Assembly: GCF_036588685.1 (NCBI RefSeq) | Contig: NC_086380.1 | Coordinates: 67,592,180 to 67,656,179, forward strand | Direction: 5' to 3' | Source of the DNA: Mytilus trossulus | Taxonomy: Eukaryota > Mollusca > Bivalvia > Mytilida > Mytilidae | DNA length: 64,000 nucleotides | In this document: positions 15,501-24,893 of the stretch, piece after piece | How the letters are laid out: the number at the start of each line of letters is the position of its first letter | Numbering within the stretch: position 1 is the first letter of the stretch | The notes under the pieces: model-generated | Seen by the model: the letters and a program-made list of their open reading frames with translations, nothing else | Databases searched by the model: none | What the model was told of the DNA's origin: nothing | Program-made: the position numbers and the translations under genes

Positions 15501-15697
15501 TACACAGAGAACTTCTGTCACCGCATAGATTATCTCCCTTACATAGGGAAATGGTTAGTCAACACCAAGACGATTATGTTTCATTTAATGTTGATGAACA
15601 GTATAGTGAAGATGCTTTTGAGGAAGATGATAGTGAAGAATATGAAGATGTTACTGATGATGTTGATGAAGATGATGAGGATGATGATGAAAATTGA
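590..15697 (+). CDS. KIAA0753: Moonraker/KIAA0753-like centriolar satellite protein, 5' truncated, 17 exons in window
   Basis: In vertebrates the family member (MNR, OFIP) acts at centriolar satellites with OFD1 and FOR20/CEP20 in centriole duplication and ciliogenesis. Exons I assign: 590-751, 1385-1593, 2059-2283, 3897-4062, 4537-4587, 5435-5616, 6384-6634, 7015-7140, 7537-7558, 8659-8696, 9433-9517, 10655-10726, 11813-11983, 12602-12671, 13673-13748, 14381-14638, 15271-15697. All junctions are GT/AG and agree in phase; the sum gives 862 codons plus TGA with no internal stop. Residues 1-123 are coiled-coil rich. The junction motif TKKSQAMARLAAAHR, the segment ARLKPLLQKAE and the C-terminal GRFDPWVLAEE followed by an ILDECLNDIAGELED helix match the vertebrate family as I remember it. 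The first exon starts in mid-codon, so the 5' end lies left of the window. The tail is strongly acidic. The vertebrate protein is about 970 residues, so roughly the first 100 may be missing. Confidence 0.92.
1385..2283 (+). CDS. KIAA0753: Exons 2-3 of the Moonraker-like gene (diagnostic core)
   Basis: Exon 2 (1385-1593) encodes the coiled coil RAARQMYVLRQQVRQIQQEL, then KHTKK. Exon 3 (2059-2283) continues SQAMARLAAAHRYAVRTIQA, then SYHELALLIRQMSLLSTQL and MLDRVD. The block across this phase-0 junction is the most recognisable part of the family. Exon 3 ends at the GTAAGA donor at 2284. The open frame runs on to 2523, but that part is repeat DNA inside the intron. Confidence 0.93.
1686..1880. 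repeat. MITE-like repeat, copy A (CTGTAAATTCAGAAATTATTG ends)
   Basis: This intronic block starts CTGTAAATTCAGAAATTATT and contains TTTTTATTATTGCGAAAAATG and GATTTTTCTCAATGTCGCAAAAA. It matches 13290-13482 over most of its length. Its right end (GCAATAATAAGTAGAATTAC) is a degraded inverse of the left end. Another decayed piece lies near 10840-11030. Confidence 0.75.
2409..2525. repeat. Hairpin plus GCG-triplet repeat head
   Basis: Nested stem-loop at 2409-2443: GTCGAGC / CTGCAAC / TTTT / GTTGCAG / AAA / GCTCGAC. A GGCGGCGGCTACGGCGGCGG-type triplet run follows at about 2459-2481, in otherwise AT-rich DNA. It sits directly before the tandem array and seems to be the head of the same repeat family. 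Confidence 0.7.
2590..3425. repeat. Diverged tandem repeat, about 147-bp monomer, 6 copies
   Basis: The phrase GACCTCATTTTCATGGTTCA recurs with changes at about 2602, 2756, 2904, 3051, 3192 and 3339. Between the copies are shared phrases such as AAGTTAAGTTTTTGTG, CTATATTTGTTGTATGGAA and TACATGTCT. Spacing is 141-155 bp. The array sits wholly in the intron between exons 3 and 4. Confidence 0.85.
6035..6312. repeat. Dispersed repeat in intron 6
   Basis: It contains GGGAACATGTTTACTAAGTT, TTGATTGGACTTCAGCTTCA, AGCAGGACAGACGGAAAGAC and a closing AAATGGGGCATAAA. I recognise this string from mollusc genomes as a dispersed repeat, from memory. It carries no long open frame. Confidence 0.6.
7537..7558 (+). 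CDS. KIAA0753: 22-bp microexon 9 of the Moonraker-like gene
   Basis: It lies between TTTCAG and GTAAGT. It enters in phase 2, completing a Lys codon begun at 7139-7140, and leaves in phase 0, adding K-SLYQGGH. Skipping it would break the frame into exon 10 (8659-8696, ESRPRTRGGSPDR), so it is probably constitutive. Exon 10 is itself only 38 bp. Confidence 0.82.
8321..8578. repeat. MITE with 10-bp terminal inverted repeats
   Basis: The left end ACATACCTGC (8321-8330) is the exact reverse complement of GCAGGTATGT (8569-8578). AATA lies just outside each end (8317-8320 and 8579-8582) and could be a target-site duplication. The element is 258 bp, in the intron before exon 10. The minus-strand open frame across it (8179-8538) is not a gene. 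Confidence 0.7.
9783..9900. repeat. Fragment of a dispersed repeat
   Basis: Starts CAGTGGTGGATCCAGTTGG, a string I recognise as the head of a common mollusc interspersed repeat. The rest of this intron (9518-10654) has an A-run near 10130-10145 and nothing that looks coding. Confidence 0.4.
11051..11200. repeat. Long-hairpin inverted repeat (foldback MITE)
   Basis: The left arm (about 11051-11114, ending TTTGGTGCACACTG) and right arm (about 11137-11200, starting CAGTGTGCACCACA) are near-perfect reverse complements around a 22-bp loop. Both arms contain the GACTGTAAT / TTTTTTCTGTCTAT phrase at the outer end. It lies in the intron before exon 13. Confidence 0.85.
12020..12180. repeat. Mussel dispersed-repeat fragment behind exon 13
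   Basis: It starts GAGATGTGGTATGATTGCCA and continues through GAGACAACTATCTACCAAAG to GACAACCACTGAATTAAAGT. Variants of the first phrase recur near 15047, 37076, 45692, 45850 and 62800. The coding frame of exon 13 stays open into it by chance; the true exon ends at 11983. Confidence 0.7.
12208..12575. repeat. Composite foldback element with two nested palindromes
   Basis: The outer pair is GGTATAAC..GAATTTATCGGA (12212-12243) and TCCGATAAATTCGTTATACC (about 12429-12448). The inner palindrome is TGACCCCCTACGGATTCATA (from 12457) against TATGGATCCGTATGGGGTCA (to 12571), around CTCGGCCTCCGGCCT. A third short pair (CCCCCTATGAGACCGTAGGGGG) lies near 12295. It is GC-rich compared with its surroundings. 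Confidence 0.8.
13290..13482. repeat. MITE-like repeat, copy B
   Basis: The left end ACTGTAAATACAGAAATTA and right end AATAATTTCTAAATTTACAG (ending 13481) are imperfect inverted repeats. The interior matches the copy at 1686-1880 (TTTTTATTATTGCGAAAAATG). Confidence 0.8.
14381..15697 (+). CDS. KIAA0753: Exons 16-17: conserved C-terminus and acidic tail of the Moonraker-like gene
   Basis: Exon 16 (14381-14638) ends in HHPLGRFDPWVLAE. Exon 17 (15271-15697) opens with VSNLILDECLNDIAGELED, reproducing the FNPW-like motif plus C-terminal helix of vertebrate KIAA0753. After about residue 760 the mussel protein diverges. It has three L-S-P-x-H-R boxes in a row, candidate proline-directed phosphosites. 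It ends in a tail made almost only of Asp/Glu, with the TGA stop at 15695-15697. Confidence 0.88.
15037..15170. repeat. Dispersed-repeat fragment in the last intron
   Basis: AAAGATGTGATATGTTACCA, then AATGAGACCAACCTTCACAA and a tail containing GACCCTGAAATGACAAATG. It belongs to the same family as 12020-12180. The rest of the intron between exons 16 and 17 shows nothing else. Confidence 0.6.
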
Positions 15698-16375
15698 AAT
15701 TGTGTGTTAAAATGCATTTATTGACATTGTTATATGTGTAGTTTTCAGATGGGTTCATGTAAAAGAAATAAGTATATTTGAAAACGTTTGATTCCCTATT
15801 CACAAATTTAGATTTGGATGGCAGAAGTGAATTTTGGAGTATTTGGTGGAAGACCTGATTATTGAATTCAAAATTTGTGAACATTAATTGATATCGAAAT
15901 TCTTTCACTAATCTTGTTGTTAGGAAAAGTTCTTCATATATCGTTTGGTTTTATCTATATATAAGTAAAAGGTCAACAGCTCTACATATCTCAATTGACT
16001 GAATATAGTGTAGCCTTGGTTTAGACTGCACATTCCTTTTTCATCTGAAAAATCCAACATCACAACTTTTATGGCTCTTCTTTATTTCAAGTAGATCTAG
16101 TCTTGAAAGATATATGAATGCAATGCAATGTATTGGAAATGGATAATGTTATGTTCTTCAGCATGAAAAAATTAAATTTTTAGGGAAAATTAGTCAAGGG
16201 TTACAGAACCCATAATTATTATTTAAGACATTTTAAAGGTATAGTATTAAGAACTAGATCATTCAGAATTGAAACATATACTTTTATTAATGATCAGTGC
16301 TCCTATAATTTATACATTGTAATCTGTGATATTCGTTTTTAAATGTAGAGAATAAACATGTTTATGGATTTTATT
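15698..16375 (+). other. 3' UTR of the Moonraker-like gene with a candidate poly(A) signal
   Basis: A non-coding, AT-rich stretch follows the TGA. A canonical AATAAA lies at 16351-16356, followed by a T/G-rich stretch, giving a UTR of roughly 670 bases. No other poly(A) signal nearer the stop looked better. Confidence 0.6.
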
Positions 16376-16495
16376 TGTGAATTTTTGACATATTCATGTA
16401 CTCCTGTGAAACACAGTCCTATTAAGATAAGGGGTTGTCTCCGTATTTATTGGTCCATATTACAAAAAAAACCTCAGCCACTAACTCAAGAAATT

Positions 16496-16740
16496 ATGCC
16501 TCAGTGGCCAAGTGGTCTTAAGTAGTCGAACAATTGTATCCCTAGGTTGTAAACACTGACGTTGCAAGTTTGACTCCTACTAGTGGCAACTGTACTTGAC
16601 TTAGTTTATAGGACTGTCAGTTTTCCTACTAAAGGTTGGTGGTTCTCTTCAGGCACCCCAGCTTCAACCACCAAAACCGACTGACTGCATAATAGTGCTG
16701 ACAGTGGCATTAACACTGATCAATCCATCAAAACTCAAGT
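16496..16740 (+). mobile_element. tRNA-related SINE
   Basis: The head reads GCCTCAGTGGCCAAGTGGTC, with a box-A-like TGGCCAAGTGG at about 16505-16515. A box-B-like AGTTTGACTCC lies at about 16567-16577. The spacing suits a tRNA with a long variable arm (Leu/Ser type). A non-tRNA body follows, with GGTTGGTGGTTCTCTTCAGG and CACCCCAGC. It cannot fold as an intact tRNA. Confidence 0.65.
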
Positions 16741-18665
16741 ATGCCTTGAATGATTTTATTCATACTTTACCAAATTATTAAGAATTATGAGATAAAGGTC
16801 TATTTACTCTTTGAAGCTTTTCTTTTTTTTTGTTATTCAAGAGTTATGGAACTTTAATCTCTTGTCCATTTGTTTTTGATGCGTTTTGTAATTTGATTTT
16901 GCCATGTGATTATGGACTTTCCGAATTGATTTTCCCCCTTAGTTCAGTATTTTTGTGATTTTATTTTTTAATCTCTTTAGTATTGGAGTCCCTCCGGTTT
17001 CTTTAGTAGTTGTTATTGCCTTTGATCTGGGTTTAGTAGCTGAGTACTGGATACATGGTAGTTTATGTGTTTTTTCTTTAATCTTGAATTATTTTCAGAG
17101 TTTATACTTCATGTGAAATATCTCTGTTTGGTCAGGGCTTTGTGTGCACCTAACATTTCACTTCCATAACTTAATAAAGAATTAATAAGTATCAAAAAGT
17201 GATATTGTTTAAACATTCTTATTGTATTTCTTCTTAAAGCAAACACTGCAGTCTGTTGTAACAAGGTAGGCAAAATTATCAACAACTTCAATTTTTTTAT
17301 TACCTTTATTACTTTTATACCAATTCTCATCAACATGAACTTTACCACCTTTTTTTAAATACTACAATTTTAGTTTTATAAATATCAACACTCAATCAAC
17401 ACTTAGATGTATGTTCATTCAATGTACCAAGCACTTTTTGTAACCCTAAAATAGATTCTGAGAAAATAACCATTACATTAGCATACATGAGTAGGAATAT
17501 ATTCAATTCTTTCAACTATGAAAATATTTACTACATCTATAATACTAAAATTACGAGGTCCAATTTGTCAGCCGTCATCACGTAAAAACAACGAATCAAA
17601 GAATTCAACTTTATATATAACTAATATAGTACAAAGGTGTAGATTAAAAATTACACCACTCCAGGCTCTTGTTTTCCACGTAATTAATATTGCGAAAAAT
17701 TAGGAAGTTCTGGGTCGAGTCCAATACTGATATCAATAGTATATTCACCTGTTACCTATAACCTTATCTGTATGTTCCGCATCGGACAAGCGCACCACCA
17801 AACGGTGTATTCATGATTAATATGCTATATACACGGGTCATAATCACAGGGTATACTTAATTGTCAAATTGTTACCTTTTAATCAGTAAGACTTTCTAAG
17901 ATAACAATACGAATACTAAAAATCTGAACTAAAAATAAGGCGTATAGGTACAGTTTTCAATTTGTTAGCGGGCATGACGTAAAACAGCGAATCAAAGAAT
18001 TCAACTTTATTGATAACTAATAAAGGAAAATGCTGTTGATGAGAAAATACTCCATTCCAGGACCTTTTGTTTTTCAAATAATTGATATTACCAATAATTG
18101 ATAAGTTCCAGTTCGACGGGTTCAAACAGAAAGATTTCAAAGCAGAGAAAACTGTGTATCTTATAATCGGCATGACTTTATCAGATGTCAATACTAATAC
18201 TAAAATAAGGCTTGCGTATAGTTATATACTTAAATTCAGTCACGGACTCGCGATATCACGGGTGTGTTCTAGTTGTATTAAAGAAAGCAATTTCTCAATC
18301 ATTAACATATGCAGTAAAGAAAAAAAGGATGGGAGATAACACTTCTATCTGCATTAAGCCCAACTCATTGTTAAAGTAATCAGAATAAAAACTTTAAACG
18401 CAAGTAGACGCATTAATATACACAGATTTAATAACAGATATAAGTTTACCTTGGGTACCATTTATTGACAATTTATCCCATCTTTAACCCATATCGAATC
18501 CATTTGTGCAATCAACAAAACAACAAAAAAGTCTACACTAGATAATAATAATTGGGACTTTAAAATTACAGAAATAAGAGCAACAATAAAAATTTGGCAA
18601 CTGTAGTTCCCAAACCTTGGTGAAAGCTGGAACTGGGCGTCAATTATAACATCAGAATGCTGCGG
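16741..18665. repeat. Gene-free repeat stretch with a diverged 397-bp direct repeat
   Basis: GCGAATCAAAGAATTCAACTTTAT-like text occurs near 17586 and again near 17982. Both are followed by similar 3' text (AATACTCCATTCCAGGACCT in the second copy). 16840-17000 (TTTTGCCATGTGATTATGG) is a short interspersed repeat that recurs near 30870 and 45490. No gene is visible. Confidence 0.55.
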
Positions 18666-20089
18666 TAAAAATAGCAATCTATAAAGTCTTAGAGTTTTGC
18701 TATTTTGTCAGTCTACCTTAAGAATTTTAGTATATTAAATTTAGAACAGACAAAAATTAGATTGAAACACCTTTCAAATATCGTTTAGATCCCTAACATC
18801 ACTGAAGAGACATTTATTGTCGAAATCCAGATCTGGTGTACTAAATAAATATTGACACCGTATGTTTGTGGCATAACATCGTGGCCACAAGTTAAAAAAA
18901 TGTTTTTCTGTTTAGTTTAAATTAATATATAGATCCATTTTGTTACATCTTGGGATCAATTTTATTTGGCAATCGCCAATGGCAGTCAGCAGGGTTAAAG
19001 AACATCAGTTGATCGACCTGTTAGTCAAATGCGTTTTGTTTAAATATATACTTTCTTCACTTTTTTGGTCTATTGGAAAATGTTGTTTGTGCTGTTTTTA
19101 GACCCTTCTACAACGAAATTTGTTTTACATACAAACGTATAAAAATTGCGGTTTTTATCCAATGCAATCATGGGTTTGAACGTAGTTTTCGATTTAGACT
19201 AGTTTATATTTATATATGTATATAATGCATATTAAGCAAAACATACAAACCCATATAAAAAAACCGACATTCTAAGAGTAACTGTAAATACAAATATCCT
19301 TTTAGTTTAGAAGTAACAATCTCAAAATATTTTACAAGTGTTAAAAAACTAGTGTCTTGCTTTAAGTGCATTCATAAGTTTAACAAAACAAAGATGCCGC
19401 CAATCCAGACATGAACTGTGCCTTTTTCCTTTGCGTCTGCATCACCTTTGCTAAAGTTGCAGGTATATAAATTAAATTCAACGGTCATACAATAATTGCA
19501 TGAAATGCTGTCGACATATTTTCATGCATCTTCCTCACAACATTGCTTTAACTAGTACGTTGAAACCATTTCGGTGCGAGTTTCCACGCCTTTCTCTTCT
19601 AAGACTTTTCTACCTCAGGCATAGATTACCTTAGCTGCATTTGTCAAACATTTTTGGAATTTTCGTCCTCAATGCTCTTCAACTTCGTACTTTATTTGGC
19701 CTTTGTAATAAATTAACGGTACCAATTTTCTTGCACCAGATGCGCATTTCGGCAATATATGTCTCTTCAGTGATGCTCGTGGCCAAAATATTTGAAATCC
19801 AAAGCTTATATAAAAGATGAAGAGCTTTAATCCAAAAGGTCCAAAAAGTATAGCCAAATCCATGAAAGGAATCAGAGCTTTGCATTAGGGAGATACATTC
19901 CTTAATTTATAATAATTTCTAATATTTTATAACAGCAAATTTTAATAACACAAAAAATCCGTATTTTCATGCCAGTACCGAAGTACTGGCTACTGGGCTG
20001 GTGATACCCTCGGAGACTAATAGTACACCAGCAGAGGCATCGACCCAGTGGTAGTAATAAATTAACGGTACAAATTTTCTTGTACTGTT

Positions 20090-20185
20090 TTAGATTCGAG
20101 CGTCACTGATGAGTCTTTTGTAGACGAAACGCGTGTCTGGCGTATATACTAAATTTAGTCCTGGTATCTATGATGAGATTATTTC
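20090..20185. repeat. Ubiquitous mussel repeat (GAGTCTTTTGTAGACGAAAC)
   Basis: GAGCGTCACTGATGAGTCTT, then TTGTAGACGAAACGCGTGTC and TTAGTCCTGGTATCTATGATG. Copies: 23168-23263 (duplicate), 26230-26300 (partial), 54908-55020 (inverted) and 63855-63940 (diverged, inverted). The segment TGATGCTCGTGGCCAAAATA in 19690-19830 belongs with it. Confidence 0.75.
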
Positions 20186-20222
20186 TATCAACAGACCACC
20201 AGCAACTGCTGACTTTGCTATT

Positions 20223-20528
20223 TCACATCAAAAGGAATGCATTGTATCTAATGTGTTTGCGTTTTGTGTACTCATACCACAGTTTATGTAATTCCCTTTG
20301 ATCTCCCACTTTTATTGAAGGTGGTAAAACCATACTCGAAATAGATACAGTAGAGTTCAATATTTCATTTTCTAGTTGAATGCCAGCTCCTTCTGATTCG
20401 ATTTCACCATTTGTCACTGGTATTAAAGAGATAATCGTAACTGCAATTACGATTATCCCAATATGGCGACGGCATATATAGGTAAAATCTTTACGGTATT
20501 TTTTCTCAAATATAGCATGTATTGTCAC
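20223..20528 (-). CDS. Hypothetical 101-residue membrane protein, unit 1
   Basis: I do not recognise the product. The minus-strand frame has ATG at 20528 and its stop at 20223. Residues about 20-41 (HIGIIVIAVTIISLIPVTNG) form a membrane segment preceded by Lys/Arg-rich residues. A polar segment with one N-x-S/T sequon (LNST) follows. The second copy at 23301-23606 keeps the frame with three visible base differences, two of them silent. A decayed copy at about 25849-26125 is frameshifted. It may be a fragment of a mobile element rather than a gene; no promoter or splice context supports expression. Confidence 0.3.
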   Translation of the reverse strand: MTIHAIFEKKYRKDFTYICRRHIGIIVIAVTIISLIPVTNGEIESEGAGIQLENEILNSTVSISSMVLPPSIKVGDQRELHKLWYEYTKRKHIRYNAFLLM

Positions 20529-21070
20529 TAGTTACTCAGCTGCAAGGTTGTTCTATACCACTACATCATATTTGAATCGTAACGATGCACTGGAATTGTC
20601 TAAGCGCTTTGAACATTGCCGTTCAAAAATTCGGGATGATAATCGTAACTCGCAAAAAAGATAATCGTAATTATGGTATTAAAAAATGAGAAGATAACCG
20701 TAACTGGATAGTGTTTTATTGATATTGACACTAAAAACGTATATCTGATAGCACATAATAAAATTATGGTGATGAATTAATCATGTTTCACCATCTTATG
20801 ACATATCTTTTTGTGCATATATACTCATTAATGGTTCTATTGAAAACAGCTACATACTTTTATATCATAAAATTGGAAGGATGAACAAGCTTCAAGAAAT
20901 TTGGATATGGGAAAAACACGAAGTATGTTAACATACAGAAAACTCCCAAGAGCTAGGAATTTCACAAAATATTGGAATGAGCGAAGAGGCAATTTTAAAG
21001 GAAGTTATGATATATGGCAAAACTTCTCAGGGAAATGCATGTGTCATCCTACATCAGATTTGTGATTATT

Positions 21071-21230
21071 AAAACTGAGAATGGAAATGGGGAATGTATC
21101 CAAGAGACAACAACCCGATCAAAGAAAAACAACAGCAGAAGGTCACCAACACGTCTTAAATGTCGCGGGAAATTCCCGCACCGGAGGCGTCCTTCATCTG
21201 GCCCTGAGACTGTTAAAGAACATTGATTTA
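21071..21230 (-). mobile_element. Inverted 3' tail of a retroelement (duplicated at about 24158-24305)
   Basis: TGAGAATGGAAATGGGGAAT, GAGACAACAACCCGATC and CAACAGCAGAAGGTCACCAA are the reverse complement of 47815-47940. There they follow a decayed retroelement coding region. This is therefore an orphan tail fragment carried along by the 3-kb duplication. Confidence 0.75.
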
Positions 21231-21748
21231 TCCTGAATAAAAACACAGTAAATATAGTAAATATTGTTTTAAATCATTTAATGCAGGTGGCTATATGTGC
21301 TGTTTCTTTCCCCCGGGAAGCGTCTGCTGGTTCAATTATACCCCATACCCTTTATGCCATAATGATGTAGAAAAGACTTTTAGTATTCGCCAGAGACAGT
21401 TTGACGAGAAATTAAGAGCAACAGTTTTGCACTTTTGGGACATGGGTTATTGCTAATCCCCCTCCATTTTCTTCCACAAAAAAAACCACCTTAAACGCGC
21501 ATATAACATTGAAACTTTGAAAACAATTAAAAAATCTACTTAACACAACACCTGAACCGACAGCTGCTTCATTGTCAATATCTTAAACAGGTACATGTAT
21601 ATATTAAAAGGTTATGCATATTGTTTTCTGTTATGAGGGCATTTTTTCAATAAAAAGTGTGAATTTCATACCTAAAAAAATAAAAAAATCAACTTGTCGA
21701 AATTTTATTTCTAGAGTTTTTTTTAATACCTCTATTTGCAAAAATTTA

Positions 21749-24700
21749 TAAAAATAGCAATCTATAAAGAGTTTTGCTATTTTGTCAGTCTACCTTAAGA
21801 ATTTTAGTATATTAAATTTAGAACAGACAAAAATTAGATTGAAACACCTTCCAAATATCGTTTAGATCCCTAACATCACTGAAGAGACATTTATTGTCGA
21901 AATCCAGATCTGGTGTACTAAATAAATATTGACACCGTATGTTTGTGGCATAACATCGTGGCCACAAGTTAAAAAAATGTTTTTCTGTTTAGTTTAAATT
22001 AATATATAGATCCATTTTGTTACATCTTGGGATCAATTTTATTTGGCAATCGCCAATGGCAGTCAGCAGGGTTAAAGAACATCAGTTGATCGACCTGTTA
22101 GTCAAATGCGTTTTGTTTAAATATATACTTTCTTCACTTTTTTGGTCTATTGGAAAATGTTGTTTGTGCTGTTTTTAGACCCTTCTACAACGAAATTTGT
22201 TTTACATACAAACGTATAAAAATTGCGGTTTTTATCCAATGCAATCATGGGTTTGAACGTAGTTTTCGATTTAGACTAGTTTATATTTATATATGTATAT
22301 AATGCATATTAAGCAAAACATACAAACCCATATAAAAAAACCGACATTCTAAGAGTAACTGTAAATACAAATATCCTTTTAGTTTAGAAGTAACAATCTC
22401 AAAATATTTTACAAGTGTTAAAAAACTAGTGTCTTGCTTTAAGTGCATTCATAAGTTTAACAAAACAAAGATGCCGCCAATCCAGACATGAACTGTGCCT
22501 TTTTCCTTTGCGTCTGCATCACCTTTGCTAAAGTTGCAGGTATATAAATTAAATTCAACGGTCATACAATAATTGCATGAAATGCTGTCGACATATTTTC
22601 ATGCATCTTCCTCACAACATTGCTTTAACTAGTACGTTGAAACCATTTCGGTGCGAGTTTCCACGCCTTTCTCTTCTAAGACTTTTCTACCTCAGGCATA
22701 GATTACCTTAGCTGCATTTGTCAAACATTTTTGGAATTTTCGTCCTCAATGCTCTTCAACTTCGTACTTTATTTGGCCTTTGTAATAAATTAACGGTACC
22801 AATTTTCTTGCACCAGATGCGCATTTCGACAATATATGTCTCTTCAGTGATGCTTGTGGCCAAAATATTTGAAATCCAAAGCTTATATAAAAGATGAAGA
22901 GCTTTAATCCAAAAGGTCCAAAAAGTATAGCCAAATCCATGAAAGGAATCAGAGCTTTGCATGAGGGAGATACATTCCTTAATTTATAATAATTTCTAAT
23001 ATTTTATAACAGCAAATTTTAATAACACAAAAAAATCCGTATTTTCATGCCAGTACCGAAGTACTGGCTACTGGGCTGGTGATACCCTCGGGGACTAATA
23101 GTCCACCAGCAGAGGCATCGACCCAGTGGTAGTAATAAATTAACGGTACCAATTTTCTTGTACTGTTTTAGATTCGAGCGTCACTGATGAGTCTTTTGTA
23201 GACGAAACGCGTGTCTGGCGTATATACTAAATTTAGTCCTGGTATCTATGATGAGATTATTTCTATCAACAGACCACCAGCAACTGCTGACTTTGCTATT
23301 TCACATCAAAAGGAATGCATTGTATCTAATGTGTTTGCGTTTTGTGTACTCATACCACAGTTTATGTAATTCCCTTTGGTCTCCCACTTTTATTGAAGGT
23401 GGTAAAACCATACTCGAAATAGATACAGTAGAGTTCAAAATTTCATTTTCTAGTTGAATGCCAGCTCCTTCTGATTCGATTTCACCATTTGTCACTGGTA
23501 TTAAAGAGATAATCGTAACTGCAATTACGATTATCCCAATATGGCGACGGCATATATAGGTAAAATCTTTACGGTATTTTTTCTCAAATATAGCATGCAT
23601 TGTCACTAGTTACTCAGCTGCAAGGTTGTTCTATACCACTACATCATATTTGAATCGTAACGATGCACTGGAATTGTCTAAGCGCTTTGAACATTGCCGT
23701 TCAAAAATTCGGGATGATAATCGTAACTCGCAAAAAAGATAATCGTAATTATGGTATTAAAAAATGAGAAGATAACCGTAACTGGATAGTGTTTTATTGA
23801 TATTGACACTAAAAACGTATATCTGATAGCACATAATAAAATTATGGTGATGAATTAATCATGTTTCACCATCTTATGACATATCTTTTTGTGCATATAT
23901 ACTCATTAATGGTTCTAATGAAAACAGCTACATACTTTTATATCATAAAATTGGAAGGATGAACAAGCTTCAAGAAATTTGGATATGGGAAAAACACGAA
24001 CTATGTTAACATACAGAAAACTCCCAAGAGCTAGGAATGTCACAAAATATTGGAATGAGCGAAGAGGCAATTTTAAAGGAAGTTATGATATATGGCAATA
24101 CTTGTCAGGGAAATGCATGTGTCATCCTACATCAGATTTGTGATTATTAAAACTGAGAATGGAAATGGGGAATGTATCCAAGAGACAACAACCCGATCAA
24201 TAAAAAAAAAACAACAGCAGAAGGTCACCAACACGTCTTAAATGTCGCGGGAAATTCCCGCACCGGAGGCGTCCTTCATCTGGCCCTGAGACTGTTAAAG
24301 AACATTGATTTATCCTGAATAAAAACATAGTAAATATAGTAAATATTGTTTTAAATCATTTAATGCAGGTGGCTATATGTGCTGTTTCTTCCCCCCGGGA
24401 AGCGTCTGCTGGTTCAATTATACCCCATACCCTTTATGCCATAATGATGTAGAAAAGACTTTTAGTATTCGCCAGAGACAGTTTGACGAGAAATTAAGAG
24501 CAACAGTTTTGCACTTTTGGGACATGGGTTATTGCTAATCCCCCTCCATTTTCTTCCACAAAAAACCCCACCTTAAACGCGCATATAACATTGAAACTTT
24601 GAAAACAATTAAAAAATCTACTTAACACAACACCTGAACCGACAGCTGCTTCATTGTCAATATCTTAAACAGGTACATGTATATATTAAAAGGTTATGCA

Positions 24701-24818
24701 TATTGTTTTCTGTTATGAGGGCATTTTTTCAATAAAAAGTGTGAATTTCATAACTAAAAAAATAAAAAAATCAACTTGTCGAAATTTTATTTCTAGAGTT
24801 TTTTTTAATACCTCTATT
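21749..24818. repeat. Tandem duplication, unit 2 (3.08 kb)
   Basis: Second copy of the unit at 18666-21736, separated by a 12-bp filler (21737-21748). Scattered single-base differences are visible, for example TAGTACACC/TAGTCCACC near 20030/23102. They are few enough to mean a recent duplication or gene conversion. Confidence 0.93.
23301..23606 (-). CDS. Hypothetical 101-residue membrane protein, unit 2
   Basis: Paralogue of the frame at 20223-20528. It differs by one residue (Met for Ile at position 3) and two silent changes. It has the same membrane segment and the same length. Because the whole 3-kb unit is duplicated, its open state alone is weak evidence of function. Confidence 0.3.
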   Translation of the reverse strand: MTMHAIFEKKYRKDFTYICRRHIGIIVIAVTIISLIPVTNGEIESEGAGIQLENEILNSTVSISSMVLPPSIKVGDQRELHKLWYEYTKRKHIRYNAFLLM

Positions 24819-24893
24819 GTAGACCTGTTTGTAAATTAAAAGTGCTATCTTAAATACTCTTTGAAATGATATCATTTTTATAATGTATGAACT

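Larger units (their letters stand above)
18666..21736. repeat. Tandem duplication, unit 1 (3.08 kb)
   Basis: From TAAAAATAGCAATCTATAAA to AATACCTCTATT, this unit is repeated almost base for base at 21749-24818. Offset is 3083 at the left edge and 3077-3082 further in, because of a 6-bp and a few 1-bp indels. It contains mollusc dispersed repeats (19670-19890, 20090-20180), a 101-codon minus-strand open frame, a + strand frame of about 50 codons near 20909-21061, and an inverted retroelement tail (about 21071-21230). Confidence 0.93.

Noticed and set aside
15651..15908. Minus-strand His-rich frame
   Set aside because: Antisense of the GAT/GAA acidic tail of Moonraker and its UTR.
16496..16580. 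Functional tRNA gene
   Set aside because: Box A and B are present but degraded and no complete cloverleaf can be drawn; a SINE body follows.
19669..19885. Minus-strand frames of 64 and 68 codons (and copies at 22746-22962)
   Set aside because: They translate a widespread mussel repeat (GATGCTCGTGGCCAAAATAT) and lie in two frames of the same DNA.
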